DNA from: a virus
Strand: one strand, 5' to 3'
Length of the DNA stretch: 25,003 nucleotides
Virus record (IMG/VR): IMGVR_UViG_3300021375_001857
Coordinates: 1-25,003 of that record
Shown: positions 12,001 through 17,827 of the stretch, piece after piece
Layout: each line of letters opens with the position of its first letter
How positions within the stretch are numbered: the stretch's first letter is position 1
Made by a program: the position numbers and the translations under genes
Notes under the pieces: model-generated
The model's input: the letters and a program-made list of their open reading frames with translations, nothing else
The model's database searches: none
Told to the model about the DNA's origin: nothing

Positions 12001-13453
12001 CAACAAAGCTATCAGGATCTGCTGTGAACAACACACGCATACCTTTTACTAATTCTACTCCGTCAACAAAATAACCAACTTGGCCTTCGATATCCGAAAA
12101 CACATCTTTAGTAACTGTATCAACTAAGTCAACTGAAGTTTTTGATTGTGTTCCAAAATTATAAAGTTTTAATCCTGCATCAAATTCAATAATTGGTCTT
12201 GTAGCTCTATAATTCTGATCTAAAACTACAGGAACATTATTAATTTTTGCAATATTTTCAATTACACTTTTATGTGTCCATTTGTTATAACGTGACCATT
12301 GATTTCCGTCTTTGGATGCTCTATTAATAACAATATAATCTTTTAATGTAGCATATGATGTTGCATCACCAAAAGGTAATGAACTAAATCCTTGTGCGTC
12401 AAACGCAGAAGCAACATCTGACAAGTAGTCAGCAGTAATAACAAGATCGTCTTCTGAAATTAATTTAATTGATTCTCCAACACCTTCGACATACCAATTA
12501 CCTTCACCATATTTGGCTGGTGTAATTTGTCCATAAAACTTTACCTTCATGCCATTTGTTAATTCATAACCATTTTGCATAGTATAAGTTTTTTTACCAA
12601 TAACTTCGTCACCTACATTAAGTTGTGTATTATCTCTAATATCTTTTATAATAATAAGTCCTGATGTTTCAATATCATTTCCATTCGTATAATATAAAGT
12701 ATCAGGTGATTCTAAATCAATTGTCCACGTTATTGTGCCTTGTTCAACCTTTTGTTGACTTACTCCTATATTATATAAATTTGTGTCGTCACTTATTTCA
12801 GTACTAGTTCTAATACTAAAAGGCATGTCAACAGCATTAATATCAAAATTATACGTTTGTCCTCTATATAAAGTTAATGTAGGATTGCTTACTTTATTTT
12901 CGTCGCTAAAAATATAACTGTTGTTATCAACATTATCTTGTCGATTAACTGCAAAGGTACTAGTAATATTCCTTGCACTTCCATAAACAGGAACTTCGTC
13001 CGGTCCAGCTGGTAGCCAATAGTATTCTCTAAAATTTACAAACTTATCCCAATTAATATGTGGTTGCCATGCATAGTATTCTTGTGAGCTATACTTGCTA
13101 TGATCGATATTATCTGCATTTCTAATTGAACTTGCGTTTATATAATCTCTATAATCTCTATAAAATGTAATGTTGTCTAAATTGTCTGTTACTGTCGCAA
13201 CAGGTTCTAATTGATAATTTTCTCTACTAGTAGATACATCACTTATGTAATTGTCCGAAGCTTTAAACGCCTTTGCATCTTTACGACCAATAAATCCATC
13301 AACCTTTTCAATAACACCAGGTTGCATCATCTGGTCTAGTGTACTACTTAAAAATTTCTTATTCGCTGTAGTTCGAAAATATCTTGGTAATAAATCAGCT
13401 GATTTTCTTTTTGCGTTATTCCCTGTTGGGATTGGGCTTTCATCCTGTGCCAT
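1..13453 (-). CDS. 7: Giant gp7-type baseplate wedge protein, 3' end beyond left edge
   Basis: This frame opens at ATG 13453 (MAQDESPIPTGNN) and stays open to the left edge: at least 4,484 codons, against about 1,030 residues for T4 gp7. The start overlaps the gp6 stop as TAATG and has GGAGG 12 bases upstream. Position directly after gp6 matches T4 gene 7, whose product nucleates wedge assembly. From memory, not search, several segments look like giant structural proteins of marine T4-like phages: GHDGSLWRCFGDFRDNLLL (about residue 1083), DRPHSHPWEILGF (about 1200), SSHYPFSLMISWALNQP (about 1314), TEQPNVDWAFKTSFVKA (about 3828) and PYKTKIREYLSSY (about 3874). Added modules are an interrupted FG-GAP propeller (2176-3190), four chitin-binding-like modules, two GxGY modules (about 3580-3648 and 3951-4025), fibre-like beta modules, and an HVH...FYMP...NH patch near 1045-1065. 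I read the translation through and saw no in-frame stop. The coding call is firm; the gp7 name rests on position and recalled resemblance. Confidence 0.85.
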   Translation of the reverse strand, partial: MAQDESPIPTGNNAKRKSADLLPRYFRTTANKKFLSSTLDQMMQPGVIEKVDGFIGRKDAKAFKASDNYISDVSTSRENYQLEPVATVTDNLDNITFYRDYRDYINASSIRNADNIDHSKYSSQEYYAWQPHINWDKFVNFREYYWLPAGPDEVPVYGSARNITSTFAVNRQDNVDNNSYIFSDENKVSNPTLTLYRGQTYNFDINAVDMPFSIRTSTEISDDTNLYNIGVSQQKVEQGTITWTIDLESPDTLYYTNGNDIETSGLIIIKDIRDNTQLNVGDEVIGKKTYTMQNGYELTNGMKVKFYGQITPAKYGEGNWYVEGVGESIKLISEDDLVITADYLSDVASAFDAQGFSSLPFGDATSYATLKDYIVINRASKDGNQWSRYNKWTHKSVIENIAKINNVPVVLDQNYRATRPIIEFDAGLKLYNFGTQSKTSVDLVDTVTKDVFSDIEGQVGYFVDGVELVKGMRVLFTADPDSFVAGKIYEVNFISQNGNLQLALKESTDAVPQTNETVLVKAGTTYKGKIFYYNGTTWKQTQDKTKVNQQPLFDLYNDAGAQLSTLDSSTFAGNKIFSYKVGTGANDTELGFPLSYRTIENSGDIVFDFNLLLDTYQYDVLTDVLTVSTDTALLRKYTDRTTFTNVSGWTKAPTKSTQPVVKQETVGARTNNFIIDVYNNSGNLNDLDVKVYVNSVRKRDGVDYTINRVNNYAYVTFNTNLVVDDKLVLKTTSSSPKRPNVGFYEFPINFEKNPQNENVTTFTLGEVLDHVDSIVDNVAGFKGTFPGVSNLRDLGNSAKYGLKFVQHSGPVNLALVNITDKDYDAIEAMKYSAIEYIKFKREFLRIANELGFEGNDKVHVDKVLTELNSSKTNKDAFYFSDMIAHGGDTKVTHNIEDSSQTIFSLTRGIDFTSLSDKAVLVYLNEKQLTINKDYTVSTDGFLTLLNAPTGGDVLDVYEFITTDGCWIPPTPTKLGLYPKFTPEIFLDDTYVKTPTDSTGPYKIYGRDEATTASYKGKVGWFYPLFTDEVSAQQEDIRNGGSGLAHVHIFAGSNTLFYMPSGTMNHATNDTQLIDEYPNARAMLQGHDGSLWRCFGDFRDNLLLDIEKRIYNNLKQPYDENILDIADYIPSKKRVTGFTRKQISKTMISEFNSWLETVGTPDYVSNTYYTPGNGFTYYYGAASDPYAQPLTGFWRSVYKDFYNTDRPHSHPWEILGFKEKPNWFDTEYGPAPYTSNNLLLWEDLSKGIVRGKSGSKVTYRNKYKNEDIYKYIPVDANGNLLAPNETGYSQGNITTTYNYEFTFGDEAPVETAWRRSSHYPFSLMISWALNQPAQFFGLAFDRSRIVRNGAGQLVYKDTSKRIELNQLKFPNSTTDSERVFTAGIVNYMQGYLVENDTLRFINYKTNLTSVQNKLGSKIGGFTQKSKFRLILDARTPTNQGNVFVPEENYKIQLTKSIPTEVISYSGMIIEITASGYIIKGYDKDNPVFKYYPVIRKNNDRVINVGGISENFLTWTEDKLYEVGQIVELSDNYYRVKISHTSSDNFNQDNFQKLAELPEEGGASAYLSTNFDTTLQEMPYGTLFRDKQDVVDLMMGYQRYLIATGFKFDSFNQDIEEIENWSLSAKEFLFWTTQNWEAGTILTLSPSARQITFTRPYSVVDDIYDNFYDYSLLKADGKRLLADFATTERDNTNDFGIFVKNTDDGIYHLKIPLVQHEHAIVIDNKTVFGDVIYNRAQGYRQERIKVKGYRSDDWNGSYNIPGFIFDDAVATEWAAWQDYKIGSLVKNKQYYYVASRNISGTEIFQEAGWVLLNEKPEQQLLPNFDYKAKQFSDFYDLDSDNFDVEQQKLAQHLTGYQKRKYLENIINDDVSQYKFYQGAIQDKGTKNVLTKLFDKLGSANKDSLEFYEEWAVRVGRYGASTGEDHFDIVLDESKYRQEPQQVELADTINPQDTTLIYRLDRNNIYVKSKDYDHKPLVTKYFNEANSYTKTAGYVNPSDVSLSLVSYDSLLTQTNVATNTYIWTATDRSQQTWGVYKLVATDFRITKVTESQSNKFTITVDKSADFTKGEIIGINDISSNTDGYYKVDSVSLDVITLESTVGEDIEATQDDADVNGYITQFKTARLPTLAQANDSLTISNLNNTLWVDDDDTGKWTVLSNNKIFELKPNIVNTAAGLLDSTEKDFGTAFSVTSDNNRIAITAPKDLNGSVYVYQRPSDNTEYGFLQQIDEQAFLFDSNGGFGQSVAISPDGKYLAIGSPHASNVKSKLKGDYNNSVSYTQGDIVLYSEQLWKADRNVEADALQIYSNHSSNAQAKEDDYDATTQTYPTIEYIVRGDYTLGADSDTDHILVRAEKEQFEGTKSGDILTLKWNKYTTSNQTGIQPFNGDSTLTESLINGNHTIVDKVQHIVHIQSALSVPNAGAEITTDTCRATIAYRRTNNENEMTVYIKDVNGSFQGTGKIYADGILVGDYVESLQITDNYHTGWWLVNVGSTFTSSNLTETNANLVIQDITLEDNIINNPYFSNILDTKQLQNLSNPTKVSEIGILSHIQGQSNIQVLDSKWWVRTPLAHGNSITVGDKTRLWLNTIRVNGLVQNPTAIGLESTYINNTQHTVADIWNGYVEVRLTNFDLNGDPFIPTVGDILTDTATSSTAEIAYIERSFATAKIYVKNRNGNWAVGSDFGVNSNATFIENDSTVRTIGPINSAKMENSISGPILVFDSGSNIPVVVGGTNYLNDLEYWIYSSNTIQGITDTANPPSSINLDWKRQYNIPVVAEGYSTGLDEQGTFAIYQLQGVTYQLISYYTVPNSANNRKLGTKLRFAQLGTDSYKLYIHAEGDGSEANQGRVYFVNKNSTDDWSLSVQQNYRGNFKISATYFENEYVRFGETIYKANTNLIPGVFNVNQWTAQTSGLDLLGYVPNDTNYSLVESTLEQANLEAFASDFDVSSKGEVLIANSAYTSVYEIESGGVSLGLDSSIANRKVVVYRLNGSSYEYSQILEPFNLTEDYGSTIAVSEDGRKIAIGAPLNSDLVDNSGAVYLYIQSGNTFVYSQTLRPISKESNIQFGSKIDFDGNTLAVASRGGSMISSTSFDTFKDLKTGEQYILDKQSSVNPLPTSFDNNSTVFQTIDQGSGVVSLYETINNTLLYSQNFTYDLDTQDFGNRMLVNKNHVYIGLPKQQVPNSSVLDKGLVAEFRKPANTTSWKVKREPVLPVDTSKLKGLYLYNKETNGLLTYLDYIDPIQGKIAGPAEQEISFKTSYDPARYSVSTDATITADTLNYTSTEWIGKLWWDIDSAKFINYHQGSISESTANFNAIFPGTRVEVYEWVESKLLPSEWDDLVGTESGIKQGVSGTTKYGDSVYSVRRRYSETSETFTNYYYYWVFNKSTLPQVENRVVTCSDVINYITIPMDMGYRFVAPLGSNRFAIYNCKSFIENKSTAISFNWWTIENQQQPVHLEYQLISDGLETSIPNRQIEQKWFDSLVGFDRNDRPVPDLNLPIKEKYGSLNEPRQSWFINRTEARKQFIERANNTLSKNLIVDDFDLTKLTGFDPQPTLATGLYDTTSDTYAEMTFVSVARVKPASLTLEVENGVIINVLINDAGQGYISVPTYTISDTAGSGAELKLELDANGAISNVTIVNGGRDYTSNVSIVVRKFAVLVKSDETIGSKWSVYQWDGTEYLRTLTQSYDINLYWKYKDWYATNYNQFTFINHTIDSSYEIYALDDQIGDIIKINSVGTGGWLLLRKIANLDTQDYTLSYETIGRQNGTIEFLNSLYDVNSSNTAFDGASFDKIFYDTEPNTEFRKILEILKSDIFIDNLAVHWNELFFASVRYVFTEQPNVDWAFKTSFVKAKHNIGELEQKVTFQNDSLPSYQEYVEEMKPYKTKIREYLSSYEKIDPASNVITDFDLAPYYDEQAGKIIPQSVKVINGQIVPGVSDIQNYPSKHWIDNVGFEVTSFSIANPGSGYQTPPKIIISGGGGTGATAEAFIGTGGKVTSVKVTNTGSGYLTRPTIQVVGSIGDTGTVARLSPILGGGKAKSTHIRCKFDRVTGTYLFQTLNETQTFTSTIDQQIFNLKWPMQLKSTQITVTVDGLESLRSEYAFSNIEDTTKGYTRTYGRITFTNALAVGKTVVIKYNKAPELLQAQDRINLYYNPTTGMYGNDLSQLLDGIDYGGVEVSSFDFGTGTGWDSDEWFTTTYDTFDTTFEDEVFQIGDDSTRVLNFASPLVANTVYNVYKNGVRLDDPNFGTANPVTNTNAVMQSITGAGQTGVALYDDAGDLASDIIILDEESIPTGSGDILVFRKTTSDGSFLPDPRSYDTVLTGGDFAFSTARGINPEEIIVDGDDFISPTTSKGPEEQVPGQVLDTVDIKVFHRPKDGGSILSSNSYRTNGIDGTFEFGIQPQNKEGLIVKLNDTILAQSLYTVDYRLKTVTLNTTPTANQDVNIVCISGNGKNAIEQSEFRGDGSTTAYVTKIHYTKDLDYYATVNGE
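1378..1602 (-). repeat. GxGY beta module, copy 2
   Basis: Residues about 3951-4025 repeat the layout of copy 1 in cleaner form: NPGSGYQTPPKIIISG, GGTGATAEAFIGTGG, then VTSVKVTNTGSGYLTRPTIQV. The two halves resemble each other, so each copy is itself an internal duplication. The copies share pattern rather than close identity, which suggests an old duplication. Confidence 0.65.
2508..2710 (-). repeat. GxGY beta module, copy 1
   Basis: Residues about 3582-3648 of the giant protein hold a paired module: GQGYISVPTYTIS, a Gly/Ala turn (GSGAELKLEL), then ISNVTIVNGGRDYTSNVSIVV. The same layout recurs about 370 residues later. Glycine-tyrosine-proline repeats of this type are common in phage tail and fibre proteins, but no binding role has been established here. 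Confidence 0.6.
3884..6928 (-). other. Interrupted seven-blade FG-GAP-type beta-propeller inside the giant protein
   Basis: Seven blade-like units of the pattern FGxx(V/I)A(V/I)SxDGxxLAIGxP...GxVYxY lie at residues about 2182 (DFGTAFSV), 2238 (GFGQSVAISPDGKYLAIGSP), 2812 (KLGTKLRF), 2936 (EAFASDFDV, weakest), 3004 (DYGSTIAVSEDGRKIAIGAP), 3061 (QFGSKIDFDGNTLAVA) and 3156 (DFGNRMLV). Several blades end in a strand such as GAVYLYIQSGNTFVYSQTL. A strand just before the first (GKWTVLSNNKIFELKP) could close the ring. Spacing is about 56-124 residues, except for 574 residues between units 2 and 3, implying a guest region of roughly 500 residues. The pattern resembles the FG-GAP_2 family, a fold used in integrin-like and secreted adhesins. 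The repeats are visible; the closed seven-blade fold and adhesive role are inferred. Confidence 0.7.
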
Positions 13454-16400
13454 TAGTAACCATATCCTCCGCCGCTTCCGCTTGATCCGCCGCTTCCGCT
13501 ACTTCCGCTTGAACTGCTACTACTGCTACTGCTACTGCTACTGCTACTGCTTGTACTGTTTGAACTAGTAGTTGTTGTGCTTGTAGTTGTTAATGCTTGA
13601 CTTCTAATACCTGTATTAGTTGTACCTGTTGATGTTATTACATTACCTGATGCTTGAATTCTTGAAGCTGTAACACTGTCAATAATCTCAACGTCATCAA
13701 CTGTTGCATCATTAATAAAAAGTTCATTGTTTTCTGCTTTTACTTCGTATAAACTACCAAAGCCTTGTGAGGCTTGTTTTGGAACAAGTAAAATATTAAC
13801 AGCATTAGGTGCTATACTATTCATTATATATGTTACTAATTCAGTAAAGTGAAAAGAATCACCAAAGTTCCAGTTTTGTAAACCAAAGAATTTATTAATT
13901 GCACTGATAACGTCTGTTTTTAATTCATTACCGTTTACAACTTCACCTGCGTTTGGTACAATTTTAAAAGTTGCTTGTAAAGTATCTTGTGCATGTACAC
14001 CAAATAAAGGTTTATATTGCACCGAATGATATATTACTTCGTCACTAATTGATTTGTACTCGTTAATTTGTCCGCCATAGTTTTGAAATAGTTCATCTGA
14101 ACTAGGAGGTAACGGCATAGTTTCTATTGCTCCTCTAAGATACTTTCTAAAGTTTATATCATATGCTCTAGTTAACATATATACATCGATTATATTACTT
14201 GCACTAGGATCAATTCTATTGCTTTGATCTGCACTATGTACATATTGGAATTTAAGATCTGATCTTCCAACATATGCTTTATAATCTGATGTAATACTAA
14301 GAAGATTATTATTTAAAATTTTAAAATTATCATTATCTATTATATAAAAAATTTGTCCATCAGTGTATTGGCTGTATGCACCTATTTCAGTTTCTGTTGC
14401 AACAACATTAATAGAACTTCCTTTGCTATAATAATTGTATTTGCTAAATCCTTGATCTGACGATTCTTTCTTTAAGAAAATATATTTTGTTGCAGAATTT
14501 GTTTGTGGTGCTACTACATTATCAAATATATCTGGATCGTCTACACTTCCGTCATCGTTTAAGTCAAAGAAGCTAACTTCAACTTTTTTACTATTGATAT
14601 ATCCGTCTGCATTTGTAAATTCTTTTACTATTTCCCAATTAATATCATTATTAAATGCGTTGAGAGAATCTGGTTGAGTATTAAAATTCATAATAGCAAT
14701 TTTGTCTTTAACTAATTGCCCTGTTTGCGAATCGTATATTTTGCTTTGTCCGTCAAAGTAAAAACTTAATTCTTTATCACTTTCAAATATGTAACGTAAT
14801 CCTCTATTTGTAATGGTATACTTTTCGCCGTTAGTTTCAAATAGTATTAGCCAACTAGAGTCTAACTGGTTATTTGTAACATCACCTGTTTTACCGTTAC
14901 TAAACACATCTACTGTATTCAAGTTTTCATTAATTATTACTCGCCAATTTCGATTAACTTGGTCGTAACGTAGTCCAAATGTTTTGTATGCAAATACCTG
15001 ATCAATAATCTGTGATCTAACATCTGCTGAAATGTCTTTTACTATCTTAGGTTTAACTTCTTCTAGTACACTGTTAGAAGGTAAAATTTCATTAAACACA
15101 ATTGATCCTGCACCTGTTACACTATCAATACTTGTTCCTGCACCATTAACACTAATAACTTTTACCCACTTGTATGAGCTTGCGCCTTTTGCACTTGAGC
15201 TACTTGTAAGTTCGCCATCACCAATAAAGTAGAACCCTGCCGGAGGTTTAAATTTAAGTAAAGCACCAGCTTCTACATATTTTAAAGAACCTCCAGTAAA
15301 TGTACCTACTTGATAAGCAACATCACTAATATTCTGAAGCAAACCTGTTGAACTATTTGTAGTTTTTGTTGCCTGTTTCCATTTTGCATTAAGATCACTA
15401 ACAATAATTTTAGCATAGTTGCCAAAGTAAAAATTACTTATTGCTCTATTTTTAATAATTGGTAATATTGTATTTTCAATAGTGCCTTCAATATCTGTTT
15501 GGGTTGAAAAGGTAAACGATGTTTTACGTTCGTAAGATTCTCTGTAAAGTATACCATCTGATCCGTAAAGATTTGTACTAGAGTATTTTCCAGTTACATC
15601 TTTAAGATCAAAATATCTGCTAATTCCGCTAGTTGTTCTGTTTGTTGATTTTACTTTAATAATTTCTTGGTTAGTTGTTAAAGGAACAATATTATAGTCT
15701 TCACCTGTAACCATTCTATTTTGTGTGTAATAAGTTTGCGGAGCATTTGATTTAATACTAGCTGTAGATTCACTAGTAGTTGCATTATTTACAGCTTGTT
15801 TAAGTTCAAGTCCTATTGTTAATGTTTCTGATGTTCCTGCTTTACTTGTGTATGGTAAACTAATTGTAATACCTGATAAATCTTCTGGGGCTATATTAAT
15901 TACTCTATTATTACTAGTTCTATAATAGACTCTAAATGAACCATTAGGTAAATTTCCAAATGTACCGTCTGCAAATACTAAACTAATTTCATCATTATTT
16001 CTAGTTTGTACAACATAATAATCTTTAATATTTTTAACTAGACTATTATAAATTGCATTATTACCTTCAGTTGAATTAACCTTTGTCCAAATTTTATTTG
16101 CTATACCTGATGTATCTAATTGATATAGCCAAACATCAGTATCATTAATATCTTGTGCTTCAATTGCAATTTTTTGATTTGCTGAAGGAGAATTAATAGT
16201 AAATTCGTTAGATTGCATTTTACCTTGTCTGAAGTGTAAAAAATATCCTGAATTAGAACTGTTAGATCCTCGACCGTCTTCTCTATATAAAAATGCTAAA
16301 CTTGTTCCAGGAACTGGATTTTCTTCAATAATATTATTCAAGTCAGTATCTATACCGGTTGATACAACTTCAAATTGTGTAGGAAGTCCGTTTACGCCTT

Positions 16401-17007
16401 TAGTAAATCCAAATATCGGAACATCATCTTGTCCACCATTTATTCTATATTGCTGTGTAAGCACTCCATTAATTACTTTACTTACTGATGGTTTACCTAT
16501 AGTTCCATTTTGCGGAAGTGATGCATTAAGTACACGTCTAAATTGTTCTGCCCAGTTACTGTTACTAGGATCGTTCCAAATTATTGTTTGCTCAGATAGA
16601 TTGCTACCGTTACTATCAACAAGAGATTCTGTAGTACTTACTGTCTCAAATTTAAGTAGTCCGTTTGCCGCTTGATTACGTCTAGGATTATATGATAGCA
16701 TGCGAGCTAAACGAAGAACTGATTCTCTACGTTCTGCTAATTCTAAAAAGTTTTCTCTTGCGTTTAAATCGACTCTATAACTAATATTTTGTCCTAAGAA
16801 CGCAATCATATCAATTAAGGCAAGATATTCCGATGTATCAATGTAATCGTTAAAATCTTCTGGGTAATTTTGACGCAGATATGTGATCATTGAGCGTCTT
16901 AATGAATCAAAATCGTAGCTACGAAACTCCGCATTGCGGTAGCTTTGATATACTTTTGTCCAATCTTCTGCAAGTAGCAGTCTGTTTTGTCTGTCGGTTG
17001 ATGACAT
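13453..17007 (-). CDS. 6: Baseplate wedge protein gp6
   Basis: This 1,184-residue protein has the N-terminus typical of marine T4-like gp6: DWTKVYQSYRNAEFRSYDFD, then YLALIDMIAFLGQNISYRVD and ERRESVLRLARMLSYNPRR (residues about 17-110). The middle carries a baseplate_J-like region with RMVTGEDYNIVPL near residue 430. The gp6 ring joins neighbouring wedges and moves when the sheath contracts. It is nearly twice the length of T4 gp6 (660 residues). Residues 815-826 (DLNDDGSVDDPD) fit an EF-hand calcium loop. The last 50 or so residues are a Ser/Thr then Gly tail ending GGGYGY. The start at 17007 follows AAGGA six bases upstream and a late-promoter-like octamer. The stop overlaps the giant protein's start (TAATG). 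Identification is firm; the function of the extra length is unknown. Confidence 0.93.
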   Translation of the reverse strand: MSSTDRQNRLLLAEDWTKVYQSYRNAEFRSYDFDSLRRSMITYLRQNYPEDFNDYIDTSEYLALIDMIAFLGQNISYRVDLNARENFLELAERRESVLRLARMLSYNPRRNQAANGLLKFETVSTTESLVDSNGSNLSEQTIIWNDPSNSNWAEQFRRVLNASLPQNGTIGKPSVSKVINGVLTQQYRINGGQDDVPIFGFTKGVNGLPTQFEVVSTGIDTDLNNIIEENPVPGTSLAFLYREDGRGSNSSNSGYFLHFRQGKMQSNEFTINSPSANQKIAIEAQDINDTDVWLYQLDTSGIANKIWTKVNSTEGNNAIYNSLVKNIKDYYVVQTRNNDEISLVFADGTFGNLPNGSFRVYYRTSNNRVINIAPEDLSGITISLPYTSKAGTSETLTIGLELKQAVNNATTSESTASIKSNAPQTYYTQNRMVTGEDYNIVPLTTNQEIIKVKSTNRTTSGISRYFDLKDVTGKYSSTNLYGSDGILYRESYERKTSFTFSTQTDIEGTIENTILPIIKNRAISNFYFGNYAKIIVSDLNAKWKQATKTTNSSTGLLQNISDVAYQVGTFTGGSLKYVEAGALLKFKPPAGFYFIGDGELTSSSSAKGASSYKWVKVISVNGAGTSIDSVTGAGSIVFNEILPSNSVLEEVKPKIVKDISADVRSQIIDQVFAYKTFGLRYDQVNRNWRVIINENLNTVDVFSNGKTGDVTNNQLDSSWLILFETNGEKYTITNRGLRYIFESDKELSFYFDGQSKIYDSQTGQLVKDKIAIMNFNTQPDSLNAFNNDINWEIVKEFTNADGYINSKKVEVSFFDLNDDGSVDDPDIFDNVVAPQTNSATKYIFLKKESSDQGFSKYNYYSKGSSINVVATETEIGAYSQYTDGQIFYIIDNDNFKILNNNLLSITSDYKAYVGRSDLKFQYVHSADQSNRIDPSASNIIDVYMLTRAYDINFRKYLRGAIETMPLPPSSDELFQNYGGQINEYKSISDEVIYHSVQYKPLFGVHAQDTLQATFKIVPNAGEVVNGNELKTDVISAINKFFGLQNWNFGDSFHFTELVTYIMNSIAPNAVNILLVPKQASQGFGSLYEVKAENNELFINDATVDDVEIIDSVTASRIQASGNVITSTGTTNTGIRSQALTTTSTTTTSSNSTSSSSSSSSSSSSSSSGSSGSGGSSGSGGGYGY
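13466..13470 (-). promoter_or_regulatory. Ribosome binding site for the giant gene, inside the gp6 tail codons
   Basis: GGAGG lies 12 bases before ATG 13453 and is read as part of the Gly-Gly-Gly codons of the gp6 C-terminus. The glycine-rich end of gp6 therefore doubles as the Shine-Dalgarno sequence of the next gene. The spacing is somewhat long, but termination at the overlapping TAATG could help re-initiation. Confidence 0.6.
13513..13551 (-). repeat. Serine-coding AGC/AGT hexanucleotide repeat
   Basis: On the plus strand the bases read ACTGCT, ACT, then five ACTGCT units. On the coding strand this gives 13 serine codons alternating AGC and AGT in the gp6 tail. Gain or loss of a six-base unit would keep the frame, so tail length could vary between isolates. 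Confidence 0.9.
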
Positions 17008-17035
17008 TGATTATCCTTCTTAATGCTCTACGTTG

Positions 17036-17043
17036 TATTTATT
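17036..17043 (-). promoter_or_regulatory. Putative T4-type late promoter upstream of gp6
   Basis: The coding strand reads AATAAATA, seven of eight matches to the T4 late element TATAAATA. It lies in the 65-bp gap between gp25 and gp6, the only sizeable gap inside the block. By T4 spacing, transcription would start near 17030, giving a leader of about 23 bases that contains the AAGGA ribosome site. The match is short and the region A+T-rich, so chance is possible. Confidence 0.45.
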
Positions 17044-17072
17044 ATAAATGATAATACTAGTAGTTAATTCTA

Positions 17073-17507
17073 TCACGTCAGACCAACATTTTTATCAAAC
17101 TGTAACCTTAATTGTTCACTAATATTGTAGTCTAAGTATGTTATTGTACATTCAATCTGTAATCCACTTTCAAATTCAGATACTTGTACTGATGATGCTC
17201 TTGTTCTAGGATCATAGTTTACAATATTTGTAACATTTGTTGTAATTGCATCTTTAAGTTCTGTTGTCAATGGTTCAAATATCGCGTCCCAAATAATGCA
17301 ACCAAATGTAGGATCGGACACTTTTTCGCCTTGTCTGATATTAAAATGATTTAATAAATTTTGTTTAATAAGTGCAACATCAAATTGCTGAAACGAAGTG
17401 TTTTCAGCATTAACAGTACTAAACCCTCTATATGCTTTTTGCTTAACAGGAGGTTTTGATTGTTTTTGTGATGCTACTTTAATTGTTTTATATAAATCGT
17501 TTGCCAT
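17073..17507 (-). CDS. 25: Baseplate wedge protein gp25
   Basis: This 144-residue protein belongs to the GPW/gp25 family, close to T4 gp25 (132 residues). Signature segments are YRGFSTV (26-32), LIKQNLLNHFNIRQGEKV (46-63), DPTFGCIIWDAIFEPL (65-80) and the late YDPRTR (98-103) that aligns with the EPR-type motif of the family. gp25 sits in the inner wedge, binds gp6 and gp53, and helps start sheath assembly. Eight bases separate it from the PAAR gene, and no purine-rich ribosome site precedes ATG 17507. An AATAAATA octamer lies just upstream. It ends in TGA 65 bases before gp6. Confidence 0.95.
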   Translation of the reverse strand: MANDLYKTIKVASQKQSKPPVKQKAYRGFSTVNAENTSFQQFDVALIKQNLLNHFNIRQGEKVSDPTFGCIIWDAIFEPLTTELKDAITTNVTNIVNYDPRTRASSVQVSEFESGLQIECTITYLDYNISEQLRLQFDKNVGLT

Positions 17508-17512
17508 AATAG

Positions 17513-17520
17513 TATTTATT
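17513..17520 (-). promoter_or_regulatory. Late-promoter-like octamer immediately before gp25
   Basis: AATAAATA overlaps the stop codon of the PAAR gene. If it behaves like a T4 late element (-13 to -6), +1 would fall at 17507, the A of the gp25 ATG. It may be a chance product of a TAA stop in A+T-rich sequence. Confidence 0.25.
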
Positions 17521-17827
17521 CGTTTGCAAACACTGTGGTTTGTGTTGTACTTTTAACTTCAGCACTACAACTATAAGTGTCTCCAATCCTTGCTATTTCT
17601 TTGTCATTAGCAAATACGTTAGGACTATGTGTTACTATTTCAGTAGAATAAACTGGCGGACAATGTGTATGTGGTTCATTGAGATCGTCTTTTCTATGGA
17701 TACCGTGTCCAACTACAAATACATCAGCACTGCCTGTTTCTGTTAATATGTCTCCTGGAGCAACACAAATAGCATGTACTGTGTTAACTATATCTCCTGA
17801 TCCTTTTGTTCTAGCTATTAATGGCAT
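17516..17827 (-). CDS. PAAR-domain spike tip protein (gp5.4-like)
   Basis: This 103-residue protein is close in length to T4 gp5.4 (97 residues). It shows the PAAR pattern: GHGIH at 40-44, HTHCPP at 53-58, then HSPNVFANDKEIARIGD at 67-83 followed by Cys87. His41, His44, His53, His55, Cys56 and Cys87 are candidate metal ligands. PAAR proteins form a small metal-stabilised cone that caps the gp5 beta-helix and sharpens the membrane-piercing tip. Its start overlaps the gp5 stop as TAATG, which fits equimolar needs with its partner. The family call is strong; the exact ligands are inferred. Confidence 0.92.
   Translation of the reverse strand: MPLIARTKGSGDIVNTVHAICVAPGDILTETGSADVFVVGHGIHRKDDLNEPHTHCPPVYSTEIVTHSPNVFANDKEIARIGDTYSCSAEVKSTTQTTVFANE

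Noticed and set aside
13251-13568. Plus-strand frame ending in a Cys/Tyr repeat
   Set aside because: The repeat is only the antisense reading of the serine hexamer repeat in gp6.
17041-17060. Short inverted repeat ATTAT/ATAAT in the gp25-gp6 gap as a terminator
   Set aside because: The stem is five A/T pairs with no G+C and no following U-tract, too weak for an intrinsic terminator.
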